Origin: Novosphingobium sp. PP1Y
GTDB lineage: Bacteria; Pseudomonadota; Alphaproteobacteria; Sphingomonadales; Sphingomonadaceae
Direction: 5' to 3'
NCBI RefSeq assembly: GCF_000253255.1
Contig: NC_015580.1
Span: 465,001-529,000 of the forward strand
Length of the DNA stretch: 64,000 nucleotides
The notes beneath the pieces were generated by a model. That model worked only from the letters and a program-made list of their open reading frames with translations. It did not search any database and was not told the DNA's origin. The position numbers and the translations under genes were made by a program. Shown here piece after piece: positions 53,224-63,158 of the stretch (its first letter is position 1; each line of letters opens with the position of its first letter).

Positions 53224-53904
53224 ATGCTTGACTGGATCCGAAACCTTGCAGCCCCTGTACCGCAGGCGGCGGTCGGTCACCTCGGCTGGCTGCGCGGCGC
53301 GCTCGGCGCGGCGCTGGCGATTGCGCTGGCTGCCGGGCTGACCGCCATGCTGCTGGGTGTCAGCGCACTTCCCCTGCCGCTGCCGCTGCTCGTCGCGCCG
53401 CTAGGGGCGTCGGCAGTGCTTGTCTTCTGCGTTCCGGCCAGCCCGCTGGCACAGCCGTGGCCGGTGATCGGCGGCGACCTGGTTTCCGCTGCGGTAGGAC
53501 TGGCCGTTGGTCATGCGGTCGGCGTACCATGGCTGGCCGCGAGCATCGCCCTGGGCATCGCGATCGCGCTGATGTCGCTGCTGCGCTGCCTGCATCCGCC
53601 GGGCGGTGCCTGCGCACTTCTTTATGCGCTGGGCGCGGCAGGCGCAGAGCATTGGCAATGGGCCTGGATCGGCTCCATCGCCGCCAATGTCGCGGCGCTG
53701 GCGGCGACCGGATGGCTCTACAACAACATGACCGGGCATCCCTGGCCGCACGTTCCGGTGCGCGTTCCGCCGCCGCTTGCGCCCGCCTATACCCGCGACG
53801 ACATCGAAACGGTGCTGGCCGACTGGAACGAGGTGCTCGACGTCGACATCGACGATCTCGATGCGTTCTGCCAGGCGCTCCTGCGCAAGGGGCGGGGCGG
53901 CTAG
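53224..53904 (+). CDS. HPP family membrane protein
   Basis: A 226-residue protein with four or five membrane helices and the LRCLHPPGGACALLYAL signature of the HPP family, some members of which transport nitrite in chloroplasts and cyanobacteria. The C-terminal 40 residues are cytosolic and acidic (VLDVDIDDLDAF). The start is uncertain: ATG at 53224 begins the helical core; an ATG at 53119 would add 35 residues with no similarity. Confidence 0.85.
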   Translation: MLDWIRNLAAPVPQAAVGHLGWLRGALGAALAIALAAGLTAMLLGVSALPLPLPLLVAPLGASAVLVFCVPASPLAQPWPVIGGDLVSAAVGLAVGHAVGVPWLAASIALGIAIALMSLLRCLHPPGGACALLYALGAAGAEHWQWAWIGSIAANVAALAATGWLYNNMTGHPWPHVPVRVPPPLAPAYTRDDIETVLADWNEVLDVDIDDLDAFCQALLRKGRGG

Positions 53905-54029
53905 GCGTCAATCGCCTGCTCATCCTTGCGCACGTGGCCCGGGACGCCTAGTTCCCGGCTGTGGGCCGAACCGGTGCTTGCGCCGGAATCGACCCGAGCC
54001 CGTCCATGTCACCAGTAAAGAGGCCCCCC

Positions 54030-55355
54030 ATGACCGCCAGCGCACCCGAACTCGTCCTTTCAGGCGGCACGGTCCACACGCCCAACGGCTCCGGCGTCGC
54101 CGACGTCGCGGTGCGCGACGGCAAGATCGTCGGCGTGGGCAGCTATCCCGATGCCGAGCGGCGGATCGACTGCACCGGGCTCGATGTGCTGCCCGGCGTG
54201 ATCGACAGCCAGGTCCACTTCCGCGAGCCGGGCCTCGAACACAAGGAAGACCTCGAGAGCGGCAGCCGCGCCGCGGTGATGGGCGGCATTACCGCCGTCT
54301 TCGAGATGCCCAACACCTCGCCCAACACCGACAGCGTGATGCGCGTGCACGACAAGCTCGATCGCGCCCGTCACCGCATGTACTGCGACCACGCCTTCTA
54401 CGTCGGCGCAACGGCGGAAAATGCCGAGGAACTGGGCGAGCTGGAGCGCATACCGGGCACGGCCGGCGTCAAGATCTTCATGGGCGCCTCGACCGGCAGC
54501 CTGCTCGTCGCCGAGGATGAGCAGCTTGCGCGCGTACTGGCCCATGGCCGCCGCCGCGTCGCCATCCATGCCGAGGACGAGGAGCGCATGAACGCACGCA
54601 AGCACTTGCGCGTCGAGGGCGATCCCTCCAGCCACCCGGTGTGGCGCGACGACGAGAGCGCGATGCTGGCGACGAAGCGCATCCTGCGCCTGGCGCGCGA
54701 AGCGAAGCGTCCGATTCACATCCTGCACGTCACCACCCCGGCCGAACTGGAGCTGATCGCCCAGCACCGCGATGTGGCGACCTGCGAAGTGACGCCGCAG
54801 CACCTCACGCTGGCGGCCGAGGACGCCTACCCGCGCCTGGGCTCCTATGCCCAGATGAACCCGCCGATCCGCTCTTCCGAACATGTTGCGGGCCTGTGGC
54901 ACTGGTTGCGCCAGGGCGTGCCCGACGTCATCGGTTCGGATCACGCGCCGCACACCAAGGAAGAAAAGGCGAAGACCTATCCGAACAGCCCTTCGGGGAT
55001 GCCCGGCGTCCAGACCCTGCTGCCGCTGATGCTGGACCATGTCGCCAAGGGCAACATGACGCTGGAGCGCCTGATCGACATGACTTCCAGCGGGGTGCAG
55101 CGGGTCTTCGGGCTCGTCGGCAAGGGCCGTATCGCCACCGGCTATGACGCCGACTTCACCGTGGTCGACCGCAAGGGCACTTTCACGATCAGCGAGGACT
55201 GGGTGGAAAGCCGCTGCGGCTGGTCGCCCTTCACCGGGATGGAACTGCAGGGCCGCGTCGTCGGCACGATCATCCGCGGCCATTCGGCAATGTGGGAAGG
55301 CCAGCTTGCCAATGCCGCCCGCGGCGAAGCGCTGCGCTTCGCCGGCGCGCTCTGA
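54030..55355 (+). CDS. Dihydroorotase family amidohydrolase
   Basis: A 441-residue metal-dependent amidohydrolase of the dihydroorotase/allantoinase class. SQVHFREPG gives the first metal His pair, GASTGSL holds the bridging-lysine region (FMGAS preceded by VKI), HAEDEERM and HVTTPAE further ligands, and GSDHAPHT the catalytic Asp. AAAGAGG precedes the ATG at 54030. No other pyrimidine gene is beside it, so allantoinase or hydantoinase activity is possible. Confidence 0.88.
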   Translation: MTASAPELVLSGGTVHTPNGSGVADVAVRDGKIVGVGSYPDAERRIDCTGLDVLPGVIDSQVHFREPGLEHKEDLESGSRAAVMGGITAVFEMPNTSPNTDSVMRVHDKLDRARHRMYCDHAFYVGATAENAEELGELERIPGTAGVKIFMGASTGSLLVAEDEQLARVLAHGRRRVAIHAEDEERMNARKHLRVEGDPSSHPVWRDDESAMLATKRILRLAREAKRPIHILHVTTPAELELIAQHRDVATCEVTPQHLTLAAEDAYPRLGSYAQMNPPIRSSEHVAGLWHWLRQGVPDVIGSDHAPHTKEEKAKTYPNSPSGMPGVQTLLPLMLDHVAKGNMTLERLIDMTSSGVQRVFGLVGKGRIATGYDADFTVVDRKGTFTISEDWVESRCGWSPFTGMELQGRVVGTIIRGHSAMWEGQLANAARGEALRFAGAL

Positions 55356-55382
55356 CCGATCGGTGAAAGCGCGCGGCGGCGG

Positions 55383-56282
55383 TCAGGCCGGCGCGCGCTT
55401 CGACAGCAGGTCCCAGCAGAACGCCGCGATGGCGGCCCAGATCAGCACGAAGCAGGCCATCTGCACGGGCTTGAGCGGTTCGTGGAAAACGAACAGGCCG
55501 ATCAGGAACAGGCCGGTCGGCGTCACGAACTGGATGAAGCCGAGCGTCGAGAAATCCAGCCGCCGCGCCGCCGAGGCGAACAGCAGCAGCGGTGTGCCGG
55601 TCAGGATTCCCGCCAGTGGCAGCAGCAGGTTGAGCTTGAGCGACGTGCCCATGGCCAGCCCCTCGGGCGTCAACGCCTGCCATGCCAACAGGCCGAGCGC
55701 GGGCGGCAGCAGCACCAGCGTCTCGATGGTCAGGCCGGGCAGGGCGTCCACCGGGGCCAGCTTGCGGGTCAGGCCATAGCCGCAGAAGCTCATGGCCAGC
55801 ACGAGGCTGATCCACAAGGTATCCAGCGCCCCCAGCGAGAGGATGGCGACGCCGCAGGTAGCCAGGATCACCGCCACCCACTGCAGGCGTGACAGCTTCT
55901 CGCGCAGGAACAGCGTTCCGGCCAGCACGTTGAGCAGCGGGTTGATATAGTATCCAAGGCTGGCGGCGAGCACATGGCCGTGGAGTACGGATATGACGTA
56001 AACCAGCCAGTTGGTCCCGATCAGCAGCCCGCTCACGGTCAGCGCGCCGAGGATCCGGGGTTGCCTCAGTGCATCGCGAAGCTGCTTGCCCTGGCGCAGC
56101 AGCACCGTCACCACCACGCAGAAGGGCAGGGTGAACAGCAGGCGCCAGGCGACCACCTCGAAGGGGGACACCGCCTTGAGCAGCGCGAAGTACAGCGGGA
56201 AGAGGCACCAGATGCCATAAGCGGCGAACGCCTGAGGCAAGCCGCCGGTACGGGGCGCGGGCGGAACGGTGGAAACGGTCAT
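55383..56282 (-). CDS. rarD: EamA family transporter RarD
   Basis: A 299-residue protein with ten membrane helices in two EamA repeats. The YGIWCLFPLYFALLKAVSPFEVVAWR start and the SLGYYINPLLNVLAGTLFLREKL block mark the RarD group (chloramphenicol-sensitive protein). Substrate unknown, probably metabolite export. It converges with the dihydroorotase gene. Confidence 0.92.
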   Translation of the reverse strand: MTVSTVPPAPRTGGLPQAFAAYGIWCLFPLYFALLKAVSPFEVVAWRLLFTLPFCVVVTVLLRQGKQLRDALRQPRILGALTVSGLLIGTNWLVYVISVLHGHVLAASLGYYINPLLNVLAGTLFLREKLSRLQWVAVILATCGVAILSLGALDTLWISLVLAMSFCGYGLTRKLAPVDALPGLTIETLVLLPPALGLLAWQALTPEGLAMGTSLKLNLLLPLAGILTGTPLLLFASAARRLDFSTLGFIQFVTPTGLFLIGLFVFHEPLKPVQMACFVLIWAAIAAFCWDLLSKRAPA

Positions 56283-56491
56283 CGCGGGGGAACTCGGTTG
56301 GGGGGCAGCGCTGCATAAATGCCGGAAATGCGCGCAGCAAGCGGTTCGTCGCGGCCAGGACCTCGGCTCGTCGATATTACCAAATCTGACAGCCGCGTTG
56401 CAGCCCGTTCAGGTTCAATGCTCTAAAGATGAATGCGTACCGCGGATCGCGCCTCCCAACACGGCCCCTCCGCCATCGCAGGAGAAACGAC

Positions 56492-56929
56492 ATGAACGCA
56501 TTCATCAAGGCAACCGCCCTCGCTGCCGCGACCGCCAGCCTCGCCACCGCTGTCCCGGCCATGGCCGCGCCAAGCTATGCGCCGAGTTCGGCCTCGGACT
56601 TCCGCGCGCCCGGTGAGCAGACTTACGAGCACAGCCGCCGCTACTCGCGCGAAGATTATCGTCGCGGCTACCGCGGCGACTACCGCAGCTATCGCAACTA
56701 CGGCGAGCCGGTCTATCGCAACACCCGCGTGTGGCGCGGCGACAATGGCCGCTACTACTGCCGCAAGCAGAACGGCACCACCGGCCTGCTGATCGGCGGC
56801 GCGGCAGGCGCGCTGCTCGGCCGGGAAGTCGACGGCGGTTACGACCGCACCGCCGGTACCCTGATCGGCGGCGTCGTGGGCGCCCTGATCGGCCGCGAAG
56901 TCGACCGTGGCGGCAACCGCTGCCGCTGA
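56492..56929 (+). CDS. Glycine-zipper envelope protein
   Basis: A 145-residue exported protein. The signal peptide ends near PAMAAP, a Tyr/Arg-rich low-complexity stretch follows (RRYSREDYRRGYRGDYRS), then WRGDNGRYYCRKQNGTTGLLIGG and a glycine-zipper 2TM domain (GGAAGALLGREVDGG...GGVVGALIGREVDRGG). These proteins sit in the outer membrane or periplasm under envelope stress. GGAGAAACGAC is the ribosome site. Confidence 0.87.
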   Translation: MNAFIKATALAAATASLATAVPAMAAPSYAPSSASDFRAPGEQTYEHSRRYSREDYRRGYRGDYRSYRNYGEPVYRNTRVWRGDNGRYYCRKQNGTTGLLIGGAAGALLGREVDGGYDRTAGTLIGGVVGALIGREVDRGGNRCR

Positions 56930-57235
56930 TAGCGCCGTCCCCTACCGATTGAGACACCCCGCGCGGACGGCGACGCGCGGGGGAACCGTCCGGTCTTGTG
57001 CTTCACGTTCTGCCGGGCGGGAGGGCGCCTGCGGCTTGTCCGCGGGCGCCCTCGAAGTTTGCGTCCTAAACACTTGGCCAGCGACCCTTCCCGGAATGGG
57101 ACGCCGCCGCGATTGGCGGGTCCCAAGCCTCGTTTTTCCTTCCTTTTCACCGTATTGAACGGCCAAAGACGGCGACTTGGCGCGATGCCCGGGCGCTGGC
57201 ATCCTGTCCGCTTGCGGCAAGGAAGGAACAAGAAG
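56930..57235. other. Intergenic region with hairpin
   Basis: A 306-bp gap between the glycine-zipper and lipoprotein genes. A hairpin with 9-bp arms GAGGGCGCC (57021-57029) and GGCGCCCTC (57045-57053) lies in the middle and may end the first transcript, though no T tract follows. The downstream part, 57125-57160, is AT-richer (TTTTTCCTTCCTTTTCACC) and may contain the next promoter. No gene seen. Confidence 0.5.
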
Positions 57236-57949
57236 ATGAAGAACTCCGCCCGTTTCATGGTGTTGGGCCTTGCAGGTTCGCTGCTGCTTGCCGGTTGCAA
57301 TTCGGACAAGAAGCAGCCCGAGGGCGCCGAAACCGATCCGGCCATGAGCGGCGCGCTGGGCGACCAGATCATGGTCGATCCGGAGATGACCGGGCAGGAT
57401 GGCGCGGCGCTGGGCGCGAACGGCGGCCAGATCACGCTTCCGCCTGCAGAACGCTCGCCCGAAGCGATCGCGGCAGCCAAGGCCGATGCGGCGGACGTCG
57501 CCGGCGGCAAGCTGACCGACATTCCGCAGCCGACCAAGGGCAGCGCCGCAGCGCTCACCGAAACCGCGGCAACCGCGGCTCAAGTGGCCGCCGCTGCCAG
57601 GACCGCGCACACCGATTGCGCGGCCAAGGTGCAGTATTCGAACACCTGGGCGGCCCGCCTCCCGGCCGAGATCCCGGTCTATCCGCGCGGAGCGGTGCAG
57701 GAAGCGGCCGGCACCGACAGCGACGGCTGCGCCTTGCGCGTGGTCAACTACGCGACGCCGGTATCGCCCGAGGATGTGGTGAGCTTCTACTACACGATGG
57801 CCAACAAGGCCGGCTACGGCGCGCAATACCGTCTCGACGGCGACGATCACGTCGTCGGCGGGCGCAAGGGCGGCAAGGCCTATGTCGTCTATGCCCGCAA
57901 GTTGGGCTCGGGCGTGACCGAAGTGGATCTCGTTACCAGCGGGAAGTAA
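57236..57949 (+). CDS. Predicted lipoprotein of unknown function
   Basis: A 237-residue protein with signal peptide and lipobox LLLAGC (lipidated Cys near residue 20). A long Ala-rich linker (residues about 60-120) leads to a compact C-terminal domain, RLPAEIPVYPRGAVQEAAGTD to AYVVYARK, with two cysteines that could pair. Ribosome site AAGGAAGGAAC. The fold is unassigned. Confidence 0.83.
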   Translation: MKNSARFMVLGLAGSLLLAGCNSDKKQPEGAETDPAMSGALGDQIMVDPEMTGQDGAALGANGGQITLPPAERSPEAIAAAKADAADVAGGKLTDIPQPTKGSAAALTETAATAAQVAAAARTAHTDCAAKVQYSNTWAARLPAEIPVYPRGAVQEAAGTDSDGCALRVVNYATPVSPEDVVSFYYTMANKAGYGAQYRLDGDDHVVGGRKGGKAYVVYARKLGSGVTEVDLVTSGK

Positions 57950-57973
57950 GCGCCAGGGGCGAGGGCTCCGCCT

Positions 57974-59443
57974 TTACTTCAGTCCGACGCCGATCATCGC
58001 ACGCGGTTGTTCCATTTCGCCCGAGGCGACCGGATAGGCGCAGTAGTCGGCCGCGTAGTAGCCGCTCGGGCGATGGTTGCCGGACAGGCCGATGCCGCCC
58101 ATCGGCGCGGCGTGGGACGGGCCCGTGGTCGGGCGGTTCCAGTTGACGATACCGGCGCGCACGTTGGCCCAGAAGCGGTTGTATTCCTGCGGCGTGCCGC
58201 CCACCAACGATGCGGCAAGGCCGAAGCGGGTCCTGTTCGCCTCGGCAATCGCGCCGTCGAAATCGCTCACCTTGATGACCTGGAGGATCGGGCCGAACAG
58301 CTCGACGTCGGGGCGGTCGGCCATCGCCGTCGTGTCGATGATCGCCGGGCTCAGGAACGGCAGGGTTTCGTCCGGGCGCACGAGGTGCTTGATCGCCCGT
58401 CCGCCGTTGCTCAGCAGGTAGAGGAAACTTTCGGTCAGGCCGTCGGCGGCGGCATTGTCGATCACCGGGCCCATGAAGGGGGCCGGATCGTCGAACGGTG
58501 CACCGACGATCAGGCGGTCGGCGAGGGCCTTCACTTCGGCCATCAGCGCATCGTAGATCGTATCGCGCACGATAAGGCGCCGCGCCGCGGTGCAGCGCTG
58601 TCCGGCGGTGGCGAAGGCGGATTGCACGACGATCGCGGCGGCGTCGGTCAGCTTGGGCGTATCCCAGACCACGATCGGGTTGTTGCCGCCCATTTCCAGC
58701 GCCACGACCTTGTCGGGCCGGGTGGCGAGCCTGCGGTTGATGGCAAGGCCGGTGTTGGCCGAGCCGGTGAACAGGATGCCGTCGACCCCTTCATGCGCAA
58801 CGAAGGCCTGGCCTTCTTCCGGGCCGCCCACGGCAAGCTGCACGACCGAAGAGGACATGCCGGCGCGGTGGAAGCAGCGGATCAGGATCTCGCCCGAGGC
58901 CGGGGCCTTCTCGCTCGGCTTGAAGATGACGACGTTGCCCGCGATCAGCGCCGGGACGATGTGGGCGCCCGGCAGGTGGGCCGGGTAGTTGTAGGGGCCG
59001 AGCACGACAAGCACGCCATGCGGCTTGTGGCGTACCGCCATCGTGCCCTGCAACGCACTGTCCAGTTTGCGCTGCGAAGTGCGTTCGGCATAAGAGCGGA
59101 TCGAGACTTCGACCTTGTTGATCACGCTCTCGACTTCGGCGTTGGCTTCCCACAGGGGCTTGCCGACTTCGCGGGCGATGGTGCGCGCCAGCGTATCGGC
59201 TTCCTTGCGGACCTCGTTGGCGAAGCGGCGGACCAGTTCCATGCGGTTGGCCAGCGGCTGCGCGGCCCAGCCGGGCCATGCCTGCCGGGCGCGGGTCACG
59301 ACTTCGTCGATCTCGCAGGGCTTGCCGCGCCAGATTTCGGCCCCGGTAGCCGGCTCGAAGGAGATGATGTCCGCCTTGCTCACGTCGGTACCCGGTCTCC
59401 GCTCACTTGAAAGTGCAGCTTCTTGTGTCGCTTGCGCGGTCAT
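57974..59443 (-). CDS. astD: Succinylglutamate-semialdehyde dehydrogenase
   Basis: A 489-residue aldehyde dehydrogenase matching AstD, which oxidises N-succinylglutamate semialdehyde in arginine catabolism. LGPYNYPAHLPGAHIVPALIAGN binds NAD, VALEMGGNNP carries the general base, and ATAGQRCTAARRL the catalytic Cys near residue 290. The C-terminus PMGGIGLSGNHRPSGYYAADYC is typical of AstD. No astA, astB or astE gene is adjacent. The ATG at 59443 is chosen over a TTG at 59467. Confidence 0.92.
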   Translation of the reverse strand: MTAQATQEAALSSERRPGTDVSKADIISFEPATGAEIWRGKPCEIDEVVTRARQAWPGWAAQPLANRMELVRRFANEVRKEADTLARTIAREVGKPLWEANAEVESVINKVEVSIRSYAERTSQRKLDSALQGTMAVRHKPHGVLVVLGPYNYPAHLPGAHIVPALIAGNVVIFKPSEKAPASGEILIRCFHRAGMSSSVVQLAVGGPEEGQAFVAHEGVDGILFTGSANTGLAINRRLATRPDKVVALEMGGNNPIVVWDTPKLTDAAAIVVQSAFATAGQRCTAARRLIVRDTIYDALMAEVKALADRLIVGAPFDDPAPFMGPVIDNAAADGLTESFLYLLSNGGRAIKHLVRPDETLPFLSPAIIDTTAMADRPDVELFGPILQVIKVSDFDGAIAEANRTRFGLAASLVGGTPQEYNRFWANVRAGIVNWNRPTTGPSHAAPMGGIGLSGNHRPSGYYAADYCAYPVASGEMEQPRAMIGVGLK

Positions 59444-59530
59444 TACGGCAATAGATCCGTTATCCAAGATAAATCGAAGTTCCGCTGCACCTTACACTCG
59501 CTTTCCTACCGGGGTGCTAACGAGGGGTTG

Positions 59531-60937
59531 TTAATCATCGTGTCCGGCGGGAATCGGAGGCGTGCCGAGCTGGCGGCCCAACTCCCGGATTTCCTCTATT
59601 CTGGCGTGAAGCGGGCCCCAGTCGTCGTCCCTGTCGATGTGCAACCAGATCCGCTCGACTTCGTCGATCAGTGTGCTGGGCGGCGTCCCGCGGGCCCAGA
59701 ACGGATCGTCGGTGCCCGCAGCCGGCGTATATCCCGAGAGGATCCGGCCGAAGTCGCTGTCGTCCGCGGCGCGGCCGCCGCGATGGTCGTAGAACAGCTG
59801 TTCGGGCGGCAGGCCGGTTTCGACCATGCGGTTCTCGGCGGCCTGGATCAGCCGGGTATCCGCTTCCAGCCCTTGCGGCTCGACGCCCAGACGCCAGGCG
59901 AAACGGCGGGCCATCGCTTCCTGGTAGAGCGGCGCGAAGCGATTGAGCGCGGCAACCAGCGGTTCGGTTTCCGCCAGCATCCGCAGCGCCACGGCCAGCT
60001 GGCCGCAGTTCCACAGCACCGCCTCGGGCTGGCGGCCGAAGGCGTAGAGCCCGCCCTGGTCGAAGTAGGCGGCGGTAAAGCGCGGGTTCCACTGCGGCAG
60101 CCAGCGCCAAGGGCCGTAGTCGAAGCTCTCGCCCGAAATGTTCATGTTGTCGGTGTTGAGCACGCCGTGGACGAAGCCTGCGACCATCCATGCAGCGGCG
60201 GTGTCGGCCAGCCGTTCGACCACCTGGTGCATCAGGATAACCGCGGGCTCGTCGCGCCCGGGCGCATCTTCGGGCGGAGTGCTGCCGGGGTATGTCTCGA
60301 GGCAATAGGCGACCAGCGCTTCCATGTGCTCGCGCTCCTCGAAGGCGAGCAGGCGCTGGAAGGTGCCGATGCGGATATGGCCGTGGCTGAGGCGTAGCAG
60401 CACGGCCGAGCGGGTGGGCGAGGGCTCGTCGCCGCGCCACAGCGATTCGCCGGTCTCGATCACCGAGAAGGTCTTGGAGGTATAGACGCCCAGCGCCTCG
60501 AGCATTTCGGTGGCAAGGATCTCGCGCATCGCTCCTTTCAGCGTCAGGCGTCCATCGCCGTCGCGGCTGTACGGGGTCTGGCCCGAGCCCTTGGTGCCGA
60601 GGTCGAGCAGTCGCCCCTCGCCGTCGCGCATCTGGGCGAATAGGAATCCGCGTCCGTCACCGATGTCGGGGTTGTAATGGCGAAACTGGTGGCCGTGATA
60701 GCGCAGCGCCAGCGGCCGGGGGAGGTTGTCGGCCAGCGGCGCGAAGCGTCCGAAATGTTCGATCCACTGTGCATCGTCGAGATCGGCAAGGCCGATGGCG
60801 GCGGCCCAGCGGTCGTTGCGGAAGCGCAGCTCGTGCCGCGGGAAGGAGGCGGCGTCCACTTCGTCGCCCAGCCATGAGGATATCTTACCGATCCGGGGCT
60901 CGGGTTTATAGGCACTTGCTTGCGGTTCTGTCTGCAT
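59531..60937 (-). CDS. selO: Protein adenylyltransferase SelO (YdiU)
   Basis: A 468-residue pseudokinase-fold enzyme that AMPylates proteins on Ser/Thr/Tyr. LALRYHGHQFRHYNPDIGDGRG, LDLGTKGSGQTPYSR, and HGVLNTDNMNISGESFDYGPW hold the nucleotide and metal residues. No selenocysteine or C-terminal CxxU motif is present in this bacterial form. The ATG at 60937 starts MQTEPQASAYKPEPR. Confidence 0.93.
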   Translation of the reverse strand: MQTEPQASAYKPEPRIGKISSWLGDEVDAASFPRHELRFRNDRWAAAIGLADLDDAQWIEHFGRFAPLADNLPRPLALRYHGHQFRHYNPDIGDGRGFLFAQMRDGEGRLLDLGTKGSGQTPYSRDGDGRLTLKGAMREILATEMLEALGVYTSKTFSVIETGESLWRGDEPSPTRSAVLLRLSHGHIRIGTFQRLLAFEEREHMEALVAYCLETYPGSTPPEDAPGRDEPAVILMHQVVERLADTAAAWMVAGFVHGVLNTDNMNISGESFDYGPWRWLPQWNPRFTAAYFDQGGLYAFGRQPEAVLWNCGQLAVALRMLAETEPLVAALNRFAPLYQEAMARRFAWRLGVEPQGLEADTRLIQAAENRMVETGLPPEQLFYDHRGGRAADDSDFGRILSGYTPAAGTDDPFWARGTPPSTLIDEVERIWLHIDRDDDWGPLHARIEEIRELGRQLGTPPIPAGHDD

Positions 60938-61003
60938 CAGGCGATAGTGGGCGCATGACGCGCGTCGTTCAAGGCGCGCAGGCTTGGAGGACCCCACTAA
61001 GGC

Positions 61004-61876
61004 ATGTCGGATTACGAGGATCGGTTCTGGACGAGCCGCGACGGGGTCAAGTTGCATTTTCGGGATTACGCGGGGCCGGATGCACCGGAAGGTCCATCGC
61101 GGCTGCCGGTCGTGTGCCTGCCCGGCCTGACCCGCAATGCGCGCGATTTCGAGTTGCTGGCGCCGCACATGGCGCGCTCCCGGCGTGTGCTGTGCCCGGA
61201 CATGCGCGGGCGCGGCGATAGCGAATATGCAAAGGATTCGGCCAGCTACAATCCGGTCCAGTACGGCGAGGACCTGCTCGTGCTGCTGAAACAGGAAGGT
61301 ATCGACCGGTTCGTGGCCGTGGGCACATCGCTGGGTGGCATGATGACCATGGGCCTTGCGCTCATGATCCCGGATCGCATCGCCGGTGCCGTTCTGAACG
61401 ACATCGGACCGGTGCTGGAGCCCGAAGGACTGCGGCGCATTCTCGATTATGTCGGGCAGGGGCGCAATTTCGCCACCTGGGTCCATGCCGCCCGCGCGAT
61501 CGAGGGTACGCAGGGCGATGCCCATCCGGGCCAGCCGCTCGATTTCTGGATCGGGCGGGCCAAGCGGCTGATGGCGCTGGGCAGCAACGGACGCATCGTC
61601 TTCGACTACGACATGAAGATCGCCGAACCGCTCGCCGGACTCGACGTCGACAACCAGCCGGAGCTGTGGCCCGCCTGGGAAGCGCTGGCGGGAAGACCGC
61701 TGCTGGTCGTGCGCGGCGCCCTGTCGGACCTGTTCAGCGCGCGGACGCTGAAGGAAATGCTGGTGCGGGTGCCCGAAGCGGAGGCGGTCACGCTCTCAGA
61801 TGTCGGCCATGCGCCGACGCTGGACGAACCCGAAGCGGTGGCCGCGATCGATCGCCTGCTCGACAGGGCCGACTGA
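61004..61876 (+). CDS. Alpha/beta hydrolase
   Basis: A 290-residue cytosolic hydrolase. LPGLTRNARDFE gives the oxyanion region, VGTSLGGMM the nucleophile (near residue 108), RGALSDLFS the acid, and SDVGHAPTLDEPEA the catalytic His. It resembles the large AB-hydrolase group with unknown ester substrates. It lies 66 bp from the divergent selO gene and 14 bp before the glycosyltransferase gene. Confidence 0.9.
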   Translation: MSDYEDRFWTSRDGVKLHFRDYAGPDAPEGPSRLPVVCLPGLTRNARDFELLAPHMARSRRVLCPDMRGRGDSEYAKDSASYNPVQYGEDLLVLLKQEGIDRFVAVGTSLGGMMTMGLALMIPDRIAGAVLNDIGPVLEPEGLRRILDYVGQGRNFATWVHAARAIEGTQGDAHPGQPLDFWIGRAKRLMALGSNGRIVFDYDMKIAEPLAGLDVDNQPELWPAWEALAGRPLLVVRGALSDLFSARTLKEMLVRVPEAEAVTLSDVGHAPTLDEPEAVAAIDRLLDRAD

Positions 61877-61890
61877 GGGCGCGGGGGGAC

Positions 61891-63036
61891 ATGCAGGATT
61901 CGCGGCCCTTGCGGGTGCTTCATCTCCATTCGAGCTTTTCCGCCGGCGGCAAGGAACTGCGCGCGGCGCGCCTGATGAACGCCTTCGGGCCGAAGGTCCT
62001 GCACACGGTCGTCTCGGCCCAGCCGGGTGCCTATGGCGCGGCCATTGCCGTCGATCCCTCGCTTTCGGTGACTTATCCGGAAGACTTCCCCAGTCTTCAG
62101 GGCAGGCCCCTGCCGCGTCGGCTCCTGGGCATTGCCCGGGCGCTCAGGGATCACGACCTCGTCCTGACCTACAACTGGGGGGCGATGGACGCGGTGCTGG
62201 CCCATGCCCTGTTCAGGCGATCTCTCGGCCTGCCGCCGCTGGTCCACCACGAGGACGGCTTCAACGAGGACGAGGCGAATCGGCTCAAGCCCGCGCGCAA
62301 CTGGTTCCGCCGGGTGGCCCTGACCGGGGCTTCGGCGGTGATCGTGCCTTCGCAGCGGCTGGAGGCGATCGCGCTGGACGCGTGGAAGCAGCCGCGCGGC
62401 AAGGTCAGGCTGATCGTCAACGGCATCAACTGCGCGGCCTATGTCGACAAGCCGCGTCCGGACATCCTGCCGGGCCTCGTCAAGCAGCCCGGCGAGAAAT
62501 GGGTCGGCACGCTGGCCGGGCTGCGCCCGGTCAAGAACCTGCCCCGTCTGGTGCGCGCCTTTGCGCAGATGCCGCAGGACTGGCGGCTGGTCATCCTCGG
62601 CGAAGGGCCCGAGCGCGGTGCCATCGCCGCGCAGGCCGAGGCGAGCGGCGTGGGGAATCGGGTGCATCTGCCCGGCTTCGTCGCCGATCCCTCGCACGCG
62701 GTGGGGCTGTTCGATCTCTTCGCGCTGTCCTCCGATAGCGAGCAGTTCCCGATATCTGTCGTCGAGGCGATGGCGGCGGGCCTTGCGGTGGCTTCGCCGG
62801 CGGTGGGAGATGTCGCATCCATGGTTTCCGAGGAAAACCGGGGACATATCACCAGGCCCGGCGACGAGGCGGAACTGGCCAGGGCGCTGGTCGAACTGGC
62901 CTGCGACGCGCAGTTGCGGACCCGCATCGGCATTGCCAACCGCGCCCATGCCAATGCACATTATGACGAAAATACAATGATTTCCCTGTATCGCACGGTC
63001 TATGGACAGGCGGTGGGCCGGATGTCCGCGATCTAG
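61891..63036 (+). CDS. Glycosyltransferase family 4
   Basis: A 381-residue GT-B glycosyltransferase. HSSFSAGGKELRAARL is the N-terminal acceptor side; WVGTLAGLRPVKNLPRLVRAF and ALSSDSEQFPISVVEAMAAG, with the conserved Glu pair, form the nucleotide-sugar site. It probably adds a sugar to a lipid or polysaccharide. Start ATG at 61891 after GGGGGG; coupling to the hydrolase gene is likely. Confidence 0.88.
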   Translation: MQDSRPLRVLHLHSSFSAGGKELRAARLMNAFGPKVLHTVVSAQPGAYGAAIAVDPSLSVTYPEDFPSLQGRPLPRRLLGIARALRDHDLVLTYNWGAMDAVLAHALFRRSLGLPPLVHHEDGFNEDEANRLKPARNWFRRVALTGASAVIVPSQRLEAIALDAWKQPRGKVRLIVNGINCAAYVDKPRPDILPGLVKQPGEKWVGTLAGLRPVKNLPRLVRAFAQMPQDWRLVILGEGPERGAIAAQAEASGVGNRVHLPGFVADPSHAVGLFDLFALSSDSEQFPISVVEAMAAGLAVASPAVGDVASMVSEENRGHITRPGDEAELARALVELACDAQLRTRIGIANRAHANAHYDENTMISLYRTVYGQAVGRMSAI

Positions 63037-63158
63037 GTCCCGCGCTCATTCAGCGGTGCTTCACCACGGGACGTGCAGCGATCATCCCCGTTGAAAAGCC
63101 CCAGCCATTCGCTAAACAGCCCGCAACCATCCTGATTTCCGCAGAAAGCGCCCGAAAA

